NCBI RefSeq assembly: GCF_003850045.1
Contig: NZ_RQJX01000001.1
Span: 124,001-188,000 of the forward strand
DNA: 64,000 nucleotides
Source: Aeromicrobium camelliae
GTDB taxonomy: Bacteria > Actinomycetota > Actinomycetes > Propionibacteriales > Nocardioidaceae
Reading direction: 5' to 3'
The position numbers and the translations under genes were made by a program. Positions 17,269 through 27,231 of this stretch are shown piece by piece (positions within the stretch are counted from its first letter, which is position 1; every line of letters begins with the position of its first letter). Under the pieces are notes generated by a model. It was not told the DNA's origin and did no database searches. It was given only the letters and a program-made list of their open reading frames with translations.

Positions 17269-18027
17269 ATGCGCGACCTCACGTATCCGCCGGTCATCGT
17301 CACGGCCAAGACGCTGTTCAAGCTCTTGGGGATGCGATTCCAGATGTCCGGCACCGAGCACATCCCTCGCAGCGGCGGTGCGGTGCTCGCGGCGAACCAC
17401 GTCGGCTACGTGGACTTCGTCTTCGATGGGCTGGCAGCCCAGCCGAGCGGGCGTCTCGTGCGCTTCATGGCGAAGAAGGAGGCGTTCGAGCACCCGGTCT
17501 CCGGGCCGCTGATGCGCTCGTTCCACCACATCTCGGTCGACCGCGAGAACGGCGAGGACTCCTTCCGCCAGGCGGTCGACTACGCCCGGTCCGGCGAGAT
17601 CGTCGGCATCTTCCCCGAAGCGACGATCAGCCGCTCGATGGAGATCAAGGAACTCAAGACCGGCGCCGTGCGCATCGCCGCGGAGGCCGGCGTCCCGTTG
17701 ATCCCCATGGTCACCTGGGGCACGCAACTGCTGAAGACCAAAGACCACCCCAGTGATCTGTGGGGGAGGGGCAAGACCATCGCCCTGCACGTGGGCGAGC
17801 CGCTCATGGTCACGGGGGCCGACCCGGTGGCGGAGACCGAGCAGTTGCACGCGGCCATGAGCGCGTTGCTGGACAAGGCGATCACCGAGTACCCCATCGC
17901 GCCCGAAGGGCAGTGGTGGGCGCCGGCCCGTCATGGCGGACTCGCGCCGACGCCCGAGGAGGCCGCGCGGCTCGACGCAGAGGAGAAGGCGGCGCGAGCC
18001 GCGCGTCGCTCCGCTCCCGAGGCCTGA
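17269..18027 (+). CDS. 1-acyl-glycerol-3-phosphate acyltransferase (PlsC-like)
   Basis: A 252-residue lysophospholipid acyltransferase acting at the membrane surface on acyl-CoA or acyl-ACP and a lysophospholipid. The catalytic H-x4-D appears as NHVGYVDF (His44, Asp49), followed by the glycerol-phosphate site FPEATIS (residues about 115-121) and the later VPLIPMVTWG. The substrate cannot be told from sequence. It is immediately upstream of tsaD, an arrangement I recall from other actinobacteria. The C-terminus is alanine- and arginine-rich. Confidence 0.88.
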   Translation: MRDLTYPPVIVTAKTLFKLLGMRFQMSGTEHIPRSGGAVLAANHVGYVDFVFDGLAAQPSGRLVRFMAKKEAFEHPVSGPLMRSFHHISVDRENGEDSFRQAVDYARSGEIVGIFPEATISRSMEIKELKTGAVRIAAEAGVPLIPMVTWGTQLLKTKDHPSDLWGRGKTIALHVGEPLMVTGADPVAETEQLHAAMSALLDKAITEYPIAPEGQWWAPARHGGLAPTPEEAARLDAEEKAARAARRSAPEA

Positions 18028-18039
18028 CCCGGCTGCTGG

Positions 18040-18045
18040 CAGAAT
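18040..18045 (+). promoter_or_regulatory. -10 box of tsaD (leaderless)
   Basis: CAGAAT ends six bases before the ATG at 18052. It departs from TANNNT only in the first base. Confidence 0.4.
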
Positions 18046-18051
18046 GGACCG

Positions 18052-19098
18052 ATGAGCGAACCGCTGGTCCTGGGTATCGAGTCCTCGTGCGACGAGACCG
18101 GTGTCGGCATCGTGCGCGGCACCACCGTCCTCGCGCACGCCGTCGCCTCCAGCGTCGATGAGCACGTCCGCTTCGGCGGCGTGGTTCCTGAGGTCGCCAG
18201 CCGCGCGCACCTCGAGGCGATGGTCCCCACCCTCGAGCAGGCCTACGCCCAGGCGGGCGTCGACGTCAGCGAGGTCGACGCGATCGCCGTGACGTGCGGG
18301 CCAGGGCTGACCGGCGCGCTGCTCGTCGGCGTCGCCGCGGCCAAGGCTCTCGCCCTCGCCCACGACAAGCCGCTCTACGGCGTCAACCATCTCGCCGCCC
18401 ACGTGGCCGTCGACCAGCTCGAGCACGGCCGCTTCGGAGAGCGGGTCGTGGCGCTGCTCGTCAGCGGCGGCCACACCGAGCTGCTGCTCGTCGACGACAT
18501 CGCCACCGACATCACACTGCTCGGTTCCACCATCGACGACGCCGCCGGCGAGGCGTTCGACAAGGTCGCGCGTCTGCTCGGACTCCCGTACCCCGGCGGC
18601 CCGCAGATCGATCGGGCGGCGCGCGAGGGTGACCCGACGGCCGTCGACTTCCCGCGCGGTCTCACCACGGGCCGCGACGTCGAGCGCTACCGGTGGGACT
18701 TCTCCTTCTCCGGGCTCAAGAGCGCCGTCGCTCGCCATGTCCAGCACGAGCAGCGCATGGGACGGGAGGTCTCGGTGCCCGACATCGCCGCGTCCTTCCA
18801 GGACTCCGTGTGCGACGTCCTGAGCAAGAAGGCCATCGCGGCGTGCGTGGCCCACGACGTGCCCCGTCTCGTCCTCGGCGGCGGTGTGGCGGCCAATCAG
18901 CGGCTGCGGCACTTCATCCTCGAACGGGCCGAGGCGGCCGGTGTCGAGGTGCGCATCCCACCGCCCTCGCTGTGCACGGACAACGGCGCGATGGTCGCCG
19001 CCCTGGGCGCGGAGCTCGTCGCGCGCGGCGTCGCTCCGTCGTCGCTGGACCTACCGGTCGACTCCGGGATGCCGGTCACGCAGATCGTCGCCGCCTGA
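18052..19098 (+). CDS. tsaD: tRNA N6-adenosine threonylcarbamoyltransferase TsaD
   Basis: TsaD transfers the threonylcarbamoyl group from TC-AMP to adenosine 37 of ANN-decoding tRNAs. The 348-residue protein starts [17 protein letters not shown], has the metal-binding NHLAAHVAV (residues about 110-118) and [11 protein letters not shown], the [11 protein letters not shown] phosphate loop, and the C-terminal [11 protein letters not shown] and CTDNGAMVA. Length is normal. Together with the TsaE fusion and TsaB it completes three of the four t6A proteins (TsaC is not in this window). Its 3' end overlaps the convergent membrane-protein gene by 48 bases. Confidence 0.96.
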   Translation: MSEPLVLGIESSCDETGVGIVRGTTVLAHAVASSVDEHVRFGGVVPEVASRAHLEAMVPTLEQAYAQAGVDVSEVDAIAVTCGPGLTGALLVGVAAAKALALAHDKPLYGVNHLAAHVAVDQLEHGRFGERVVALLVSGGHTELLLVDDIATDITLLGSTIDDAAGEAFDKVARLLGLPYPGGPQIDRAAREGDPTAVDFPRGLTTGRDVERYRWDFSFSGLKSAVARHVQHEQRMGREVSVPDIAASFQDSVCDVLSKKAIAACVAHDVPRLVLGGGVAANQRLRHFILERAEAAGVEVRIPPPSLCTDNGAMVAALGAELVARGVAPSSLDLPVDSGMPVTQIVAA

Positions 19099-19800
19099 GG
19101 CTGGCGCGAGCAGACGGTCGAGCATCGCTTCGGCCGAGACGCCCTGTTCTGCAGCAAGTGTCCGCAGCCGCCTCGAGCGCGCAGCGTCGAGAGTGAGCGG
19201 AGCCTCGATCGGGTCGCGACGTTCCTCGCGGCCACCGAAGACGCGCAGGGCGATCAGCGTCAGGCTCCCGAGCGTGTCCAGGATGGCCAGGACTCCGAGG
19301 ATCCTCATCACGCCGTCGCCGAACTCGCCGTTGCTCAGCACGAGCATGGTGATGAGCGCGGCCAGCGCGACCGCGACCGCCGCCGTGGCGATGAGGAGCC
19401 AGTCCAGCCGGCGCCGGGCCTTGCTGCTCAGCCCGCCCAGGAGGCTGAGCTGGGTCAGCGTCAGCGCCCACGTCACGGAGATGCCGTAGACGTCCCACCA
19501 GGCCTCCTGGCCCGAGACGTTCAGCCAGATCATCGCGAGGGACATCAGCACCGGGACGACGGTCACCGCTGCTGCGAGCGCACCGACCGGCCACCACCGA
19601 CTGGAGGCGGAGGTCAGATGACAGAGGGCCGCCAGGGAGGCGAGCCCGACGACAAGCGTCGTCAGCAGGATGTCGGCTTCGAACGAGCCGAAGGGCCCGG
19701 GGCTCAGCAGCGCGTAGATGCCGAACGCCGCTGCCACGGAGAATGCGCCGATGACCAGCCAGGCGACGATCCGGCGCAGGGATTCCATGAGCCGAAGCAT
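19051..19800 (-). CDS. Integral membrane protein of unknown function
   Basis: About 249 residues with six predicted spans between residues 7 and 190: [95 protein letters not shown] and [20 protein letters not shown] soluble tail ([27 protein letters not shown]) of about 55 residues ends the protein. I do not recognise a family. Start choice is uncertain: ATG 19800 or ATG 19788, with no Shine-Dalgarno at either. The coding sequence overlaps tsaD tail-to-tail by 48 bases. Confidence 0.75.
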   Translation of the reverse strand: MLRLMESLRRIVAWLVIGAFSVAAAFGIYALLSPGPFGSFEADILLTTLVVGLASLAALCHLTSASSRWWPVGALAAAVTVVPVLMSLAMIWLNVSGQEAWWDVYGISVTWALTLTQLSLLGGLSSKARRRLDWLLIATAAVAVALAALITMLVLSNGEFGDGVMRILGVLAILDTLGSLTLIALRVFGGREERRDPIEAPLTLDAARSRRLRTLAAEQGVSAEAMLDRLLAPASGGDDLRDRHPGVDR

Positions 19801-19863
19801 GGCATAGCCGCGACCTGCCGCCGGCCAAGCGGCCGCGGCGGCTGTGCCCGTCACCGAAAGGCC

Positions 19864-21024
19864 TCATCGCGCGCAGGGGCGGACCCAGAAGACGCGGCCG
19901 GCACCGTCGACGCGCGTGAGTACGAGGGTGGCCGGGACGGAACCGCGTGCTTTCAGCCGAGCGACCAACTGCTCGGGAATGATGTCGACCCCGCGTTTCT
20001 TGATGGTCAGTGTGCCGAGGTCGCGCTCGCGCAACGCCGACCGCAAGGCCTTCTCGCGGAACGGCAGCTCCTCGACGACCTCGAACCAGCGGCCGAGCTC
20101 CCCCTCGGGCGCGGTGTCGGTCGTGAGGTAGGCGATGTGCGGATCGAGCAGCGTCCCCCCGAGATCCTCGGCGAGCTCGGCCACGAGTCCCGCCCGGATC
20201 ACCGCGTCGTCGGGCTCGACGAGGTAGCGACGCGGGGCACCGGTCACCGGGACCGTGCCGCGAGCTGTGAGCGTCGCGCCAGACGGGAGCGCCGTCGCCC
20301 TCCGTTCCACCTGCGCGAGCGGCTTTCCCCACAGACAGGCCTCGACGAGCGAGCCGCCGTCGCTCACCCACTCGGCTTCGACGCCCTCGGGGACCGCGTC
20401 GTGGGCGATCCCCGGCATGAGCTTGGCGACGGCAGGTCCGTCGAGCAGCGCGGCCACCCAGTCCCACGGCGGGACGAGACCATCCAGAGTCGTGACGCGA
20501 CCCCGCCCGTCGCGGCGCGCGGGGTCGACGAACACGACCTCGTCGGAGCGAGGTGTGATGGTCATCGCGTCCGCTTCGACGACGTCGCCGGGAAGCCCGA
20601 GCGCCGCGAGATTGGCTCGGGCGATGGCCGCGCGGACGGGATCGAGTTCCACGCCGCGCACCTGGAGTCCGGCGCGGGCGCAGGCGATGAGGTCGCCACC
20701 GATGCCGCACCCCAGGTCGAGGACGGCGCGGACTCCGGACGCGACGAGGCGCGCGGCGCGGTGCCGGGCGACGGCGCCTCGGGTGGACTGCTCCAGGGCG
20801 TCGTGGGTGAAGTAGAGGTGCGCGGCGTCGGGCCCGAACTTGGCGGTCGCTCGTCCGCGCAGATGGCATTGGGTGACCGCCGCGGCCACCAGGGCCGCGT
20901 CGTACCGCTCGCGCAGGCGGCTTCCGAGCGCGAGGTCGGATTCAATCCCCGCCCGCGCTTGCACGTCGGCTAGCAGTTCCTGCCCCTCGGGCGACAGGAG
21001 GCGGTCGAAGGTCGCGCGGTCCAC
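19864..21024 (-). CDS. Class I SAM-dependent methyltransferase with THUMP-like C-terminus
   Basis: A 386-residue protein. Residues about 80-200 form a Rossmann methyltransferase fold with VLDLGCGIGGDLIACA (SAM motif I), RGVELDPVRAAIARANL (acidic end of beta 2) and VVFVDPARRDGRGR (motif IV, DPARR). The C-terminal 150 residues include DPHIAYLTTD, LPFREKALRSALRERD and LTIKKRGVDIIPEQL, a pattern I know from actinobacterial proteins labelled THUMP-like. An RNA or ribosome target is plausible but not shown. The GTG at 21024 lies six bases after a CACAAT box, a weak leaderless candidate; a longer start within the CIRCE region is rejected. Confidence 0.82.
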   Translation of the reverse strand: MDRATFDRLLSPEGQELLADVQARAGIESDLALGSRLRERYDAALVAAAVTQCHLRGRATAKFGPDAAHLYFTHDALEQSTRGAVARHRAARLVASGVRAVLDLGCGIGGDLIACARAGLQVRGVELDPVRAAIARANLAALGLPGDVVEADAMTITPRSDEVVFVDPARRDGRGRVTTLDGLVPPWDWVAALLDGPAVAKLMPGIAHDAVPEGVEAEWVSDGGSLVEACLWGKPLAQVERRATALPSGATLTARGTVPVTGAPRRYLVEPDDAVIRAGLVAELAEDLGGTLLDPHIAYLTTDTAPEGELGRWFEVVEELPFREKALRSALRERDLGTLTIKKRGVDIIPEQLVARLKARGSVPATLVLTRVDGAGRVFWVRPCAR

Positions 21025-21071
21025 CCCGCCATTGTGCCGGGGAGTCACGCGCCAAAAGGGCGAGGCGTTCT

Positions 21072-21098
21072 TTAGCACTCCCTTGGGGCGAGTGCCAG
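21072..21098 (+). promoter_or_regulatory. CIRCE operator 1 (HrcA site)
   Basis: TTAGCACTC, nine bases, then GAGTGCCAG: the classical heat-shock inverted repeat bound by HrcA, with two departures from the consensus right arm GAGTGCTAA. Confidence 0.93.
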
Positions 21099-21117
21099 GG
21101 TTTTGCTATCGTGCTGG

Positions 21118-21144
21118 TTAGCACTCCGGTTCGCCGAGTGCCAG
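21118..21144 (+). promoter_or_regulatory. CIRCE operator 2 (HrcA site)
   Basis: TTAGCACTC, nine bases, then GAGTGCCAG, a second copy 46 bases after the first. The groES promoter probably lies between or over the two sites (TTTTGC and TATCGT at 21101-21113 are visible), so two HrcA dimers would block it. Confidence 0.93.
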
Positions 21145-21232
21145 CTTCATCGGTGGCCTCGACCCCCGCGACGGCGCGGCCACCGCCATACCTGAATTCG
21201 TAGCAGTAACCGTCGAAAGGGGAGGTCGACCA

Positions 21233-21529
21233 GTGTCGGTCACCATCAAGCCGCTCGAGGATCGGGTCGTCGTCAAGGCGCTCGAGGCCGAGCAGACCAC
21301 CGCGTCCGGTCTCGTGATCCCGGACACCGCCAAGGAGAAGCCTCAGGAGGGCGAAGTCGTGGCCGTCGGCCCCGGCCGCTTCAACGAGGACGGCGACGAC
21401 CGCATCCCGGTCGACGTCAAGGTCGGCGACAAGGTCATCTTCAGCAAGTACGGCGGAACCGAGGTCAAGTACGGCGGCGAGGAGTTCCTCATCCTCTCCG
21501 CTCGCGACATCCTCGCGATCGTCTCGTGA
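21233..21529 (+). CDS. groES: Co-chaperonin GroES
   Basis: The seven-fold lid of the GroEL folding chamber. The 98-residue protein has [19 protein letters not shown], the mobile loop region [19 protein letters not shown] and [18 protein letters not shown], with normal family length. The GTG at 21233 is preceded by GGGGAGG with an eight-base gap. The operon is heat-regulated through two CIRCE elements. A strong hairpin separates it from groEL. Confidence 0.97.
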   Translation: MSVTIKPLEDRVVVKALEAEQTTASGLVIPDTAKEKPQEGEVVAVGPGRFNEDGDDRIPVDVKVGDKVIFSKYGGTEVKYGGEEFLILSARDILAIVS

Positions 21530-21534
21530 TGTCC

Positions 21535-21563
21535 CGCCCCGGCGCCGTGTTGGCGCCGGGGCG
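21535..21563 (+). other. Hairpin between groES and groEL
   Basis: A perfect 12-bp GC stem (CGCCCCGGCGCC and its complement) with a five-base loop, placed right after the groES stop. No U-run follows. It may act as a partial terminator or an RNA-processing and stabilising structure that makes groES and groEL mRNA levels differ. Confidence 0.7.
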
Positions 21564-21579
21564 CCCACACTTTCGTTGA

Positions 21580-23211
<1,632 letters not shown>

Positions 23212-23226
23212 CCGTCACCCGTCACG

Positions 23227-23264
23227 CAGTAGGGCCCGGAGCCGTTCGGCTCCGGGCCCTACTG
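23227..23264 (+). terminator. Terminator of groES-groEL
   Basis: A perfect 17-bp stem (CAGTAGGGCCCGGAGCC and its complement) closes a GTTC tetraloop, 15 bases after the groEL stop. There is no long U-run. Confidence 0.85.
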
Positions 23265-23265
23265 T

Positions 23266-23280
23266 CATGTCGACGACATG
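23266..23280. promoter_or_regulatory. Perfect 15-bp palindrome
   Basis: CATGTCG-A-CGACATG directly follows the groEL terminator, 84 bases before the M23 gene. It could be an operator, but nothing else supports that. Confidence 0.3.
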
Positions 23281-23363
23281 GCCGCTGGTCCTGAGCGAAG
23301 GCGCGAGCGCGTTGCGCGATAGCGTCGTAGCGCACCCGTGACCACACGGCGAGGAATGGGAGC

Positions 23364-23990
23364 ATGAGCGCACCGATCGACCTGGCCTACCCGTTCGCAG
23401 GCCGGTGGCGCGTGCAGAACAGCCCCGCGAACCGGGTTCCCAGTCATGGAACGCGCGTGTTCGCGACGTCCCACGCCATCGACTTCGTGCCGGTCGCGGC
23501 CGACGGTCGGACTGCGCCGATCACGCTGTCGACCCTTCTGCGGCCCGAGCCTCCTCGCAGATTCCCCGGTTTCGAACGGCCGCTCCTGGCGCCTATCGAC
23601 GGCATCGTGATCGCGGCGCACGACGGCGAGCCCGATCATCACGCCTACCGCGGACTTCCCTCGATCGTCTACGCGCTGACGCAGCGGCGTCGGGTCGCGG
23701 CCGGCTGGGCCGCGCTGGCCGGGAACCACGTCCTGATCGACAGGGACGGTGTCATCGTGGCGCTCTGCCACCTGCGGCAGGGCAGCCTCCAGGTCGAGGC
23801 CGGTCAGCAGGTGCGGACCGCCGATGTGCTCGCTGCGTGCGGGAACTCCGGAAACAGCACGGAACCTCACGTCCACGTTCAGGCGATCGACCACCCCGAC
23901 ATCGGGCGCGCCAATGCCGTGCCCGTGACGTTCAACGGGTCGTTACCGGCCAGCGGCGAGGTCGTGCACGCAGGAGAGCCGCGCGGTTAG
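23364..23990 (+). CDS. M23 (LytM-like) metallopeptidase-domain protein without signal peptide
   Basis: A 208-residue protein with the M23 zinc site: HAIDF (H-x3-D, around residues 37-41) and TEPHVHVQ (H-x-H, around 172-175), plus GNHVLID and the GNSGNSTEPH turn of LytM-type endopeptidases. No signal peptide or membrane span is visible, unlike most peptidoglycan hydrolases of this family, so it may act on a cytoplasmic substrate or be exported in another way. GGGAG precedes the ATG. The gene stands alone between the chaperonin operon and an MFS gene on the other strand. Confidence 0.85.
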   Translation: MSAPIDLAYPFAGRWRVQNSPANRVPSHGTRVFATSHAIDFVPVAADGRTAPITLSTLLRPEPPRRFPGFERPLLAPIDGIVIAAHDGEPDHHAYRGLPSIVYALTQRRRVAAGWAALAGNHVLIDRDGVIVALCHLRQGSLQVEAGQQVRTADVLAACGNSGNSTEPHVHVQAIDHPDIGRANAVPVTFNGSLPASGEVVHAGEPRG

Positions 23991-24011
23991 CACGACTACC
24001 AGCTCCTGCTC

Positions 24012-25214
24012 TCATGACGCCGGGGCTGCGGAGCGCGTCGTCAGCCGGCGAGTCAGCGTCCCGGCGAGGACGAAGAGCGCGGCGAGCGCCACCCAGCCGG
24101 GAGTACCTCCCTCGACGGCGAGCACCGTCACCACGGCGGGAGCGATCATGGACGAGACCGCCGTGCAGCCGTTGAGCACCCCTTGGTACGCCCCCATCTG
24201 CTCGTGGTCGGCGAAGGCGTACCCCAAGCCCCAGCCGGCAGCGGAGCCGATCACCTCGGCGACCGAATGCACGCTCGCCGCGACGACCGCGATGACGACC
24301 GCCAGAAGCAACGGCGCCTCAGCGACCGCCGCCCACGTCAGGCTTGCGATGGCCATGAGCAAGCCGGCCCGCGCCATGAGTCGACCGGCGATGACGGGGT
24401 CGTCCGTGCCCCGGGAGAGCCGCACCTGCAGGGTCACCACGACGATGGTGTTGAGCACGAGTAGCGGAGACACCAGCGCGGCTGGAACCTCGGTGTGGTC
24501 CACCAGCCACAGCGGCACGGCGACCTCGTACACCGCGAACTGGAACATGAAGAGCGCGTTGAGTGCCGCGAACGTGACGTATCGACGGTCCCGCCAGGGC
24601 GAGCCTCCGCGCTGCGCCCTCGTCACCGCGCCGGCGTTGCTCGCGCCGGCGGGAAGTCCCAGGGCGACCATGGCGGCGACCGCGTACGCCGCCGCCGCGA
24701 CCGCGAAGGCAGCCCGGAAGGCGCTGGCGGTCCCGATGGCGAGCGGAATCGCAGCGGCCAAGCTGCCGACGGCGATACCGGCGTTGACGGTGACGCGGAG
24801 TATCGCGCGCGCACTGACCCGGTCGGGTCCGCTGAAGGTGGTGCCGACGACCGTGCTGCGGACGGTGCTGCCGGCGCGGTTGCTGCCGGTCAGCACGCAA
24901 GCGGAGATCGTCGCCGCCACCAGGCCGGGGGACAGCGCCAGCGCGGCGAGGGCCACCGCTTCGCCGACGAGACAAGCGGGGAGGAGGCGCCGCGACGGAA
25001 GCCGGTCCGCGAGCCGCCCGGCCAGGATGCTCGTCGCCACGCCGATCGCCCCGGCCGCGGTGAGGACGGCGCCCACGACGGCCGGGCGGGCGTCGAAGGT
25101 GAACGCGAGGTGCAGTGCGAGAAGCACGACCGAAATGCCACGCCCGAGGGAGTTGACGGCTGTGGCGGTGACGAGCGGGGCGAAGGCTGGATGGCGACGC
25201 AGCGAGGAGGGCAC
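24012..25214 (-). CDS. MFS transporter
   Basis: A 400-residue major facilitator protein with twelve predicted spans; motif A appears as GRLADRLPSRRLLP in the first half. Substrate unknown; drug or metabolite efflux is likely given the divergent ArsR-type regulator next to it. I chose GTG 25214 (PSSLRRHPAFAPLV), but a TTG at 25244 is also open. The two genes share a 7-bp-arm palindrome between their starts, which suggests that the regulator represses both. The 3' end lies 21 bases from the convergent M23 gene. Confidence 0.85.
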   Translation of the reverse strand: MPSSLRRHPAFAPLVTATAVNSLGRGISVVLLALHLAFTFDARPAVVGAVLTAAGAIGVATSILAGRLADRLPSRRLLPACLVGEAVALAALALSPGLVAATISACVLTGSNRAGSTVRSTVVGTTFSGPDRVSARAILRVTVNAGIAVGSLAAAIPLAIGTASAFRAAFAVAAAAYAVAAMVALGLPAGASNAGAVTRAQRGGSPWRDRRYVTFAALNALFMFQFAVYEVAVPLWLVDHTEVPAALVSPLLVLNTIVVVTLQVRLSRGTDDPVIAGRLMARAGLLMAIASLTWAAVAEAPLLLAVVIAVVAASVHSVAEVIGSAAGWGLGYAFADHEQMGAYQGVLNGCTAVSSMIAPAVVTVLAVEGGTPGWVALAALFVLAGTLTRRLTTRSAAPAS

Positions 25215-25252
25215 GTGGCGATCCCACCGGCTCCTGCCGCGCAAGGGAATGG

Positions 25253-25271
25253 ATGTAGCGTTCAGCTACAT
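25253..25271. promoter_or_regulatory. Palindromic operator between MFS and ArsR-type regulator
   Basis: ATGTAGC, five bases, GCTACAT: a perfect inverted repeat that overlaps the proposed regulator start codon and a TAGCGT -10 candidate (25256-25261). It fits an auto-regulatory ArsR operator. Confidence 0.6.
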
Positions 25272-26235
25272 GCTCACGTACGAGCTCACCGGGCCATCTG
25301 TCGGAGACGTGCGATTCGGGATGTCGCCGCTGACCGAACTCACGCTCAGCCTGCGGACCTTCGTCGATCCGTCGCGCTACCCGCTGCAGCTTCCGTGGGT
25401 CCGGCGCACCGCGAGCGCCCGCCAGTCGCTGGACCGGCGAGCGCTCGCCGGCCTCGTGGACCGCCGTCTGTGGACGCCCGACTTCCTCAACCCGCGTCCA
25501 TCGTCGCCACTGACCCGCATCGAGGACGAGTTCGACGCACTCGCCCGCATCGACGCCGCAGCATTTCGCGCCGGACTGAAGTCGGTCCACGGGATGGTGC
25601 CGCCGGTGTATCGAGGACCCCACGCGGCGGCGGTCGAACGGATGGTGGCCGCGCTGCGAGATCTGTGGGAGGCCTGTTTCGTGCCGTATTGGGACCGGAT
25701 GCGGGCGGTGCTCGAGGCCGACATCGTGCATCGAGGCCGGGTGATCGTCACGGAGGGGCTCGGGACGATGGTCGCTCAGTTGAGCCCCGGCCGGATCACC
25801 TGGAGCGGGTCCGCCGTCCATGTCGCGCTGCGAGATCCGCGCGATCGTCGCGTCGAGGTCGGCGCCGAAGGCTTGATGCTGGTCCCGACGCTGTTCTCGA
25901 CGGGAGCCTCGGCGCCGGTGGACGACGACGGTCCTCCGCAGGTGCTCTATCCGGCCCGCGGCCAGGCGGCATTGTGGGAGGCGCAGCCGCGGCGCGGACA
26001 TCGCGAACTCGTCGACCTCCTGGGGGCGCCCCGGGCCGGCCTGCTCGCGCTGCTCAGTGAGCCGGCATCGTCCACCGAGTTGGGCATCCGTCTCGGGATC
26101 ACCGCCTCCGCAGTGAACCAGCACCTTCGCGTGCTGCACCGGGCCGGCTTGTTGAGCAAGGCGCGCCACGGCCGCAGCGTGCTCTATCTGCGCAGTGAAC
26201 TGGGTGAGCGGCTCGCCGTCGAATCCGACTGGTGA
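25270..26235 (+). CDS. ArsR-family transcriptional regulator with DUF5937-like N-terminal domain
   Basis: A 321-residue regulator. The N-terminal 240 residues (LTYELTGPSVGDVRFGMSPL, then a long mixed domain) resemble the DUF5937 region seen on actinobacterial ArsR proteins. The C-terminal 75 residues are a winged helix: LLALLSEPASSTELGIRLG, recognition helix ITASAVNQHLRVLHRAGLL, wing SKARHGRSVLYLRSELG. No arsenic-type cysteine pair is visible, so the signal is unlikely to be a metal. ATG 25270 is chosen; ATG 25249 is in frame but abuts AAGGGA too closely. The long open frame that continues upstream is antisense to the MFS gene and is rejected. Confidence 0.82.
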   Translation: MLTYELTGPSVGDVRFGMSPLTELTLSLRTFVDPSRYPLQLPWVRRTASARQSLDRRALAGLVDRRLWTPDFLNPRPSSPLTRIEDEFDALARIDAAAFRAGLKSVHGMVPPVYRGPHAAAVERMVAALRDLWEACFVPYWDRMRAVLEADIVHRGRVIVTEGLGTMVAQLSPGRITWSGSAVHVALRDPRDRRVEVGAEGLMLVPTLFSTGASAPVDDDGPPQVLYPARGQAALWEAQPRRGHRELVDLLGAPRAGLLALLSEPASSTELGIRLGITASAVNQHLRVLHRAGLLSKARHGRSVLYLRSELGERLAVESDW

Positions 26236-26253
26236 CTCCCTCCCGCGCAACGG

Positions 26254-26282
26254 GTGACAGCGGACAGAGTCGATGTTACATT
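26254..26282 (+). promoter_or_regulatory. Promoter of the diiron oxygenase operon
   Basis: GTGACA (26254-26259) and TACATT (26277-26282) are exactly 17 bases apart. The -10 box lies inside the 27-bp palindrome, so a bound repressor would block it. Confidence 0.65.
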
Positions 26283-26297
26283 GGCAGTGTCACATCG
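26271..26297. promoter_or_regulatory. 27-bp palindromic operator, copy 1
   Basis: Left half CGATGTTACATTG, one central base, right half CAGTGTCACATCG: 11 of 13 positions pair. It matches the palindrome at 33260-33286 at 17 of 27 positions. Its size and symmetry fit a TetR-family site. Confidence 0.7.
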
Positions 26298-26313
26298 AAG
26301 GGGATGATGCACG

Positions 26314-27222
26314 ATGACCGCAACCGCCGTGGAGTTCCGCCAGCAGATCGACCCCGACGGCACGCTCGAGCGCTTGCTCGAGTCGGCCGCGACCCTCTCC
26401 TACGATCCCGACCAGGAGATCGACTGGGACGCCCCGCTCGACCCCACCAAGTACGGCCTCAATCCGGAGTGGTCGACGCTGTACGGCACGCGTCTGTGGG
26501 ACGAGATGAGCGAGGAGCAGCGGATCGCGCTCACCCGCCACGAAGTCGGTTCGATCATGAGCACCGGCATCTGGTTCGAGATGATCCTTCAGCAGATGGT
26601 GCTGCGGGACCAGTACTGCGGCGTCTACGGGGGCTCGGAGTTCCAGTTCGCGCTCACCGAGATCGCCGACGAGTGCCGCCACTCCCTGATGTTCGCCAAG
26701 ACGTGCTCCAAGATGGGCGTCCCGCACTACAAGCCCAAGCGGCATGTGCGGGAGCTCGCGCGAGGCCTCAAGACCTTGGCCGGCGGCGAGATCGCCTACG
26801 GCGGCATCCTCGTGGCCGAGGAGATCCTCGACGTCATGCAGCGGGACTGGCTGCGCGGCGAGAACGTGCTGCACGAGGTCCGCACGACGAGCAAGATCCA
26901 CGTCGTGGAGGAGGCGCGGCACATGAAGTTCGCCCGCCACGAGATCCGCGAGCACCTCAAGGACGCCAGCCCGCTGCGCCGCAAGGCGAGCGCCGCGTTC
27001 ATCGCCGGCGCGGCCAAGTTCGTCGTCGAGTCGATGGTCAGCGACGAGGTCTACGCCAACGTCGGCTTGGACCGCGAGCGAGCCATCGCCGAGGCCAAGG
27101 CGAACACGCACCACCACAACCTCATGCGGATGAGCTGCGTCCATCTCATGGACTTCCTGTCCGAGGCCGGCTTGCTGACCCCGTACGCCATGCGGTTGTA
27201 CCGCAGCGTCCACATGCTCTGA
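26314..27222 (+). CDS. AurF-like diiron oxygenase
   Basis: A 302-residue helical protein of the AurF family, non-haem diiron oxygenases that oxidise amino groups (AurF itself makes p-nitrobenzoate). The iron ligands are visible as HEVGSIMSTGIWFE, EIADECRHSLMF and VVEEARHMKFARHE, the paired E...ExxH pattern of ferritin-like diiron sites. The substrate cannot be told. GAAGGGGATGATG precedes the ATG at 26314; the operon promoter is covered by a palindrome. It is followed nine bases later by an FprB-type ferredoxin reductase, a natural electron donor. In mycobacteria I recall the same two families as neighbours. Confidence 0.88.
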   Translation: MTATAVEFRQQIDPDGTLERLLESAATLSYDPDQEIDWDAPLDPTKYGLNPEWSTLYGTRLWDEMSEEQRIALTRHEVGSIMSTGIWFEMILQQMVLRDQYCGVYGGSEFQFALTEIADECRHSLMFAKTCSKMGVPHYKPKRHVRELARGLKTLAGGEIAYGGILVAEEILDVMQRDWLRGENVLHEVRTTSKIHVVEEARHMKFARHEIREHLKDASPLRRKASAAFIAGAAKFVVESMVSDEVYANVGLDRERAIAEAKANTHHHNLMRMSCVHLMDFLSEAGLLTPYAMRLYRSVHML

Positions 27223-27231
27223 GCGCCGTCC

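Noticed and set aside
24148..25269. Plus-strand extension of the ArsR-type regulator frame by about 370 codons
   Set aside because: The extra codons are antisense to the MFS gene and low in complexity (Ala/Thr/Pro); the regulator family begins near residue MLTYELTGPS.
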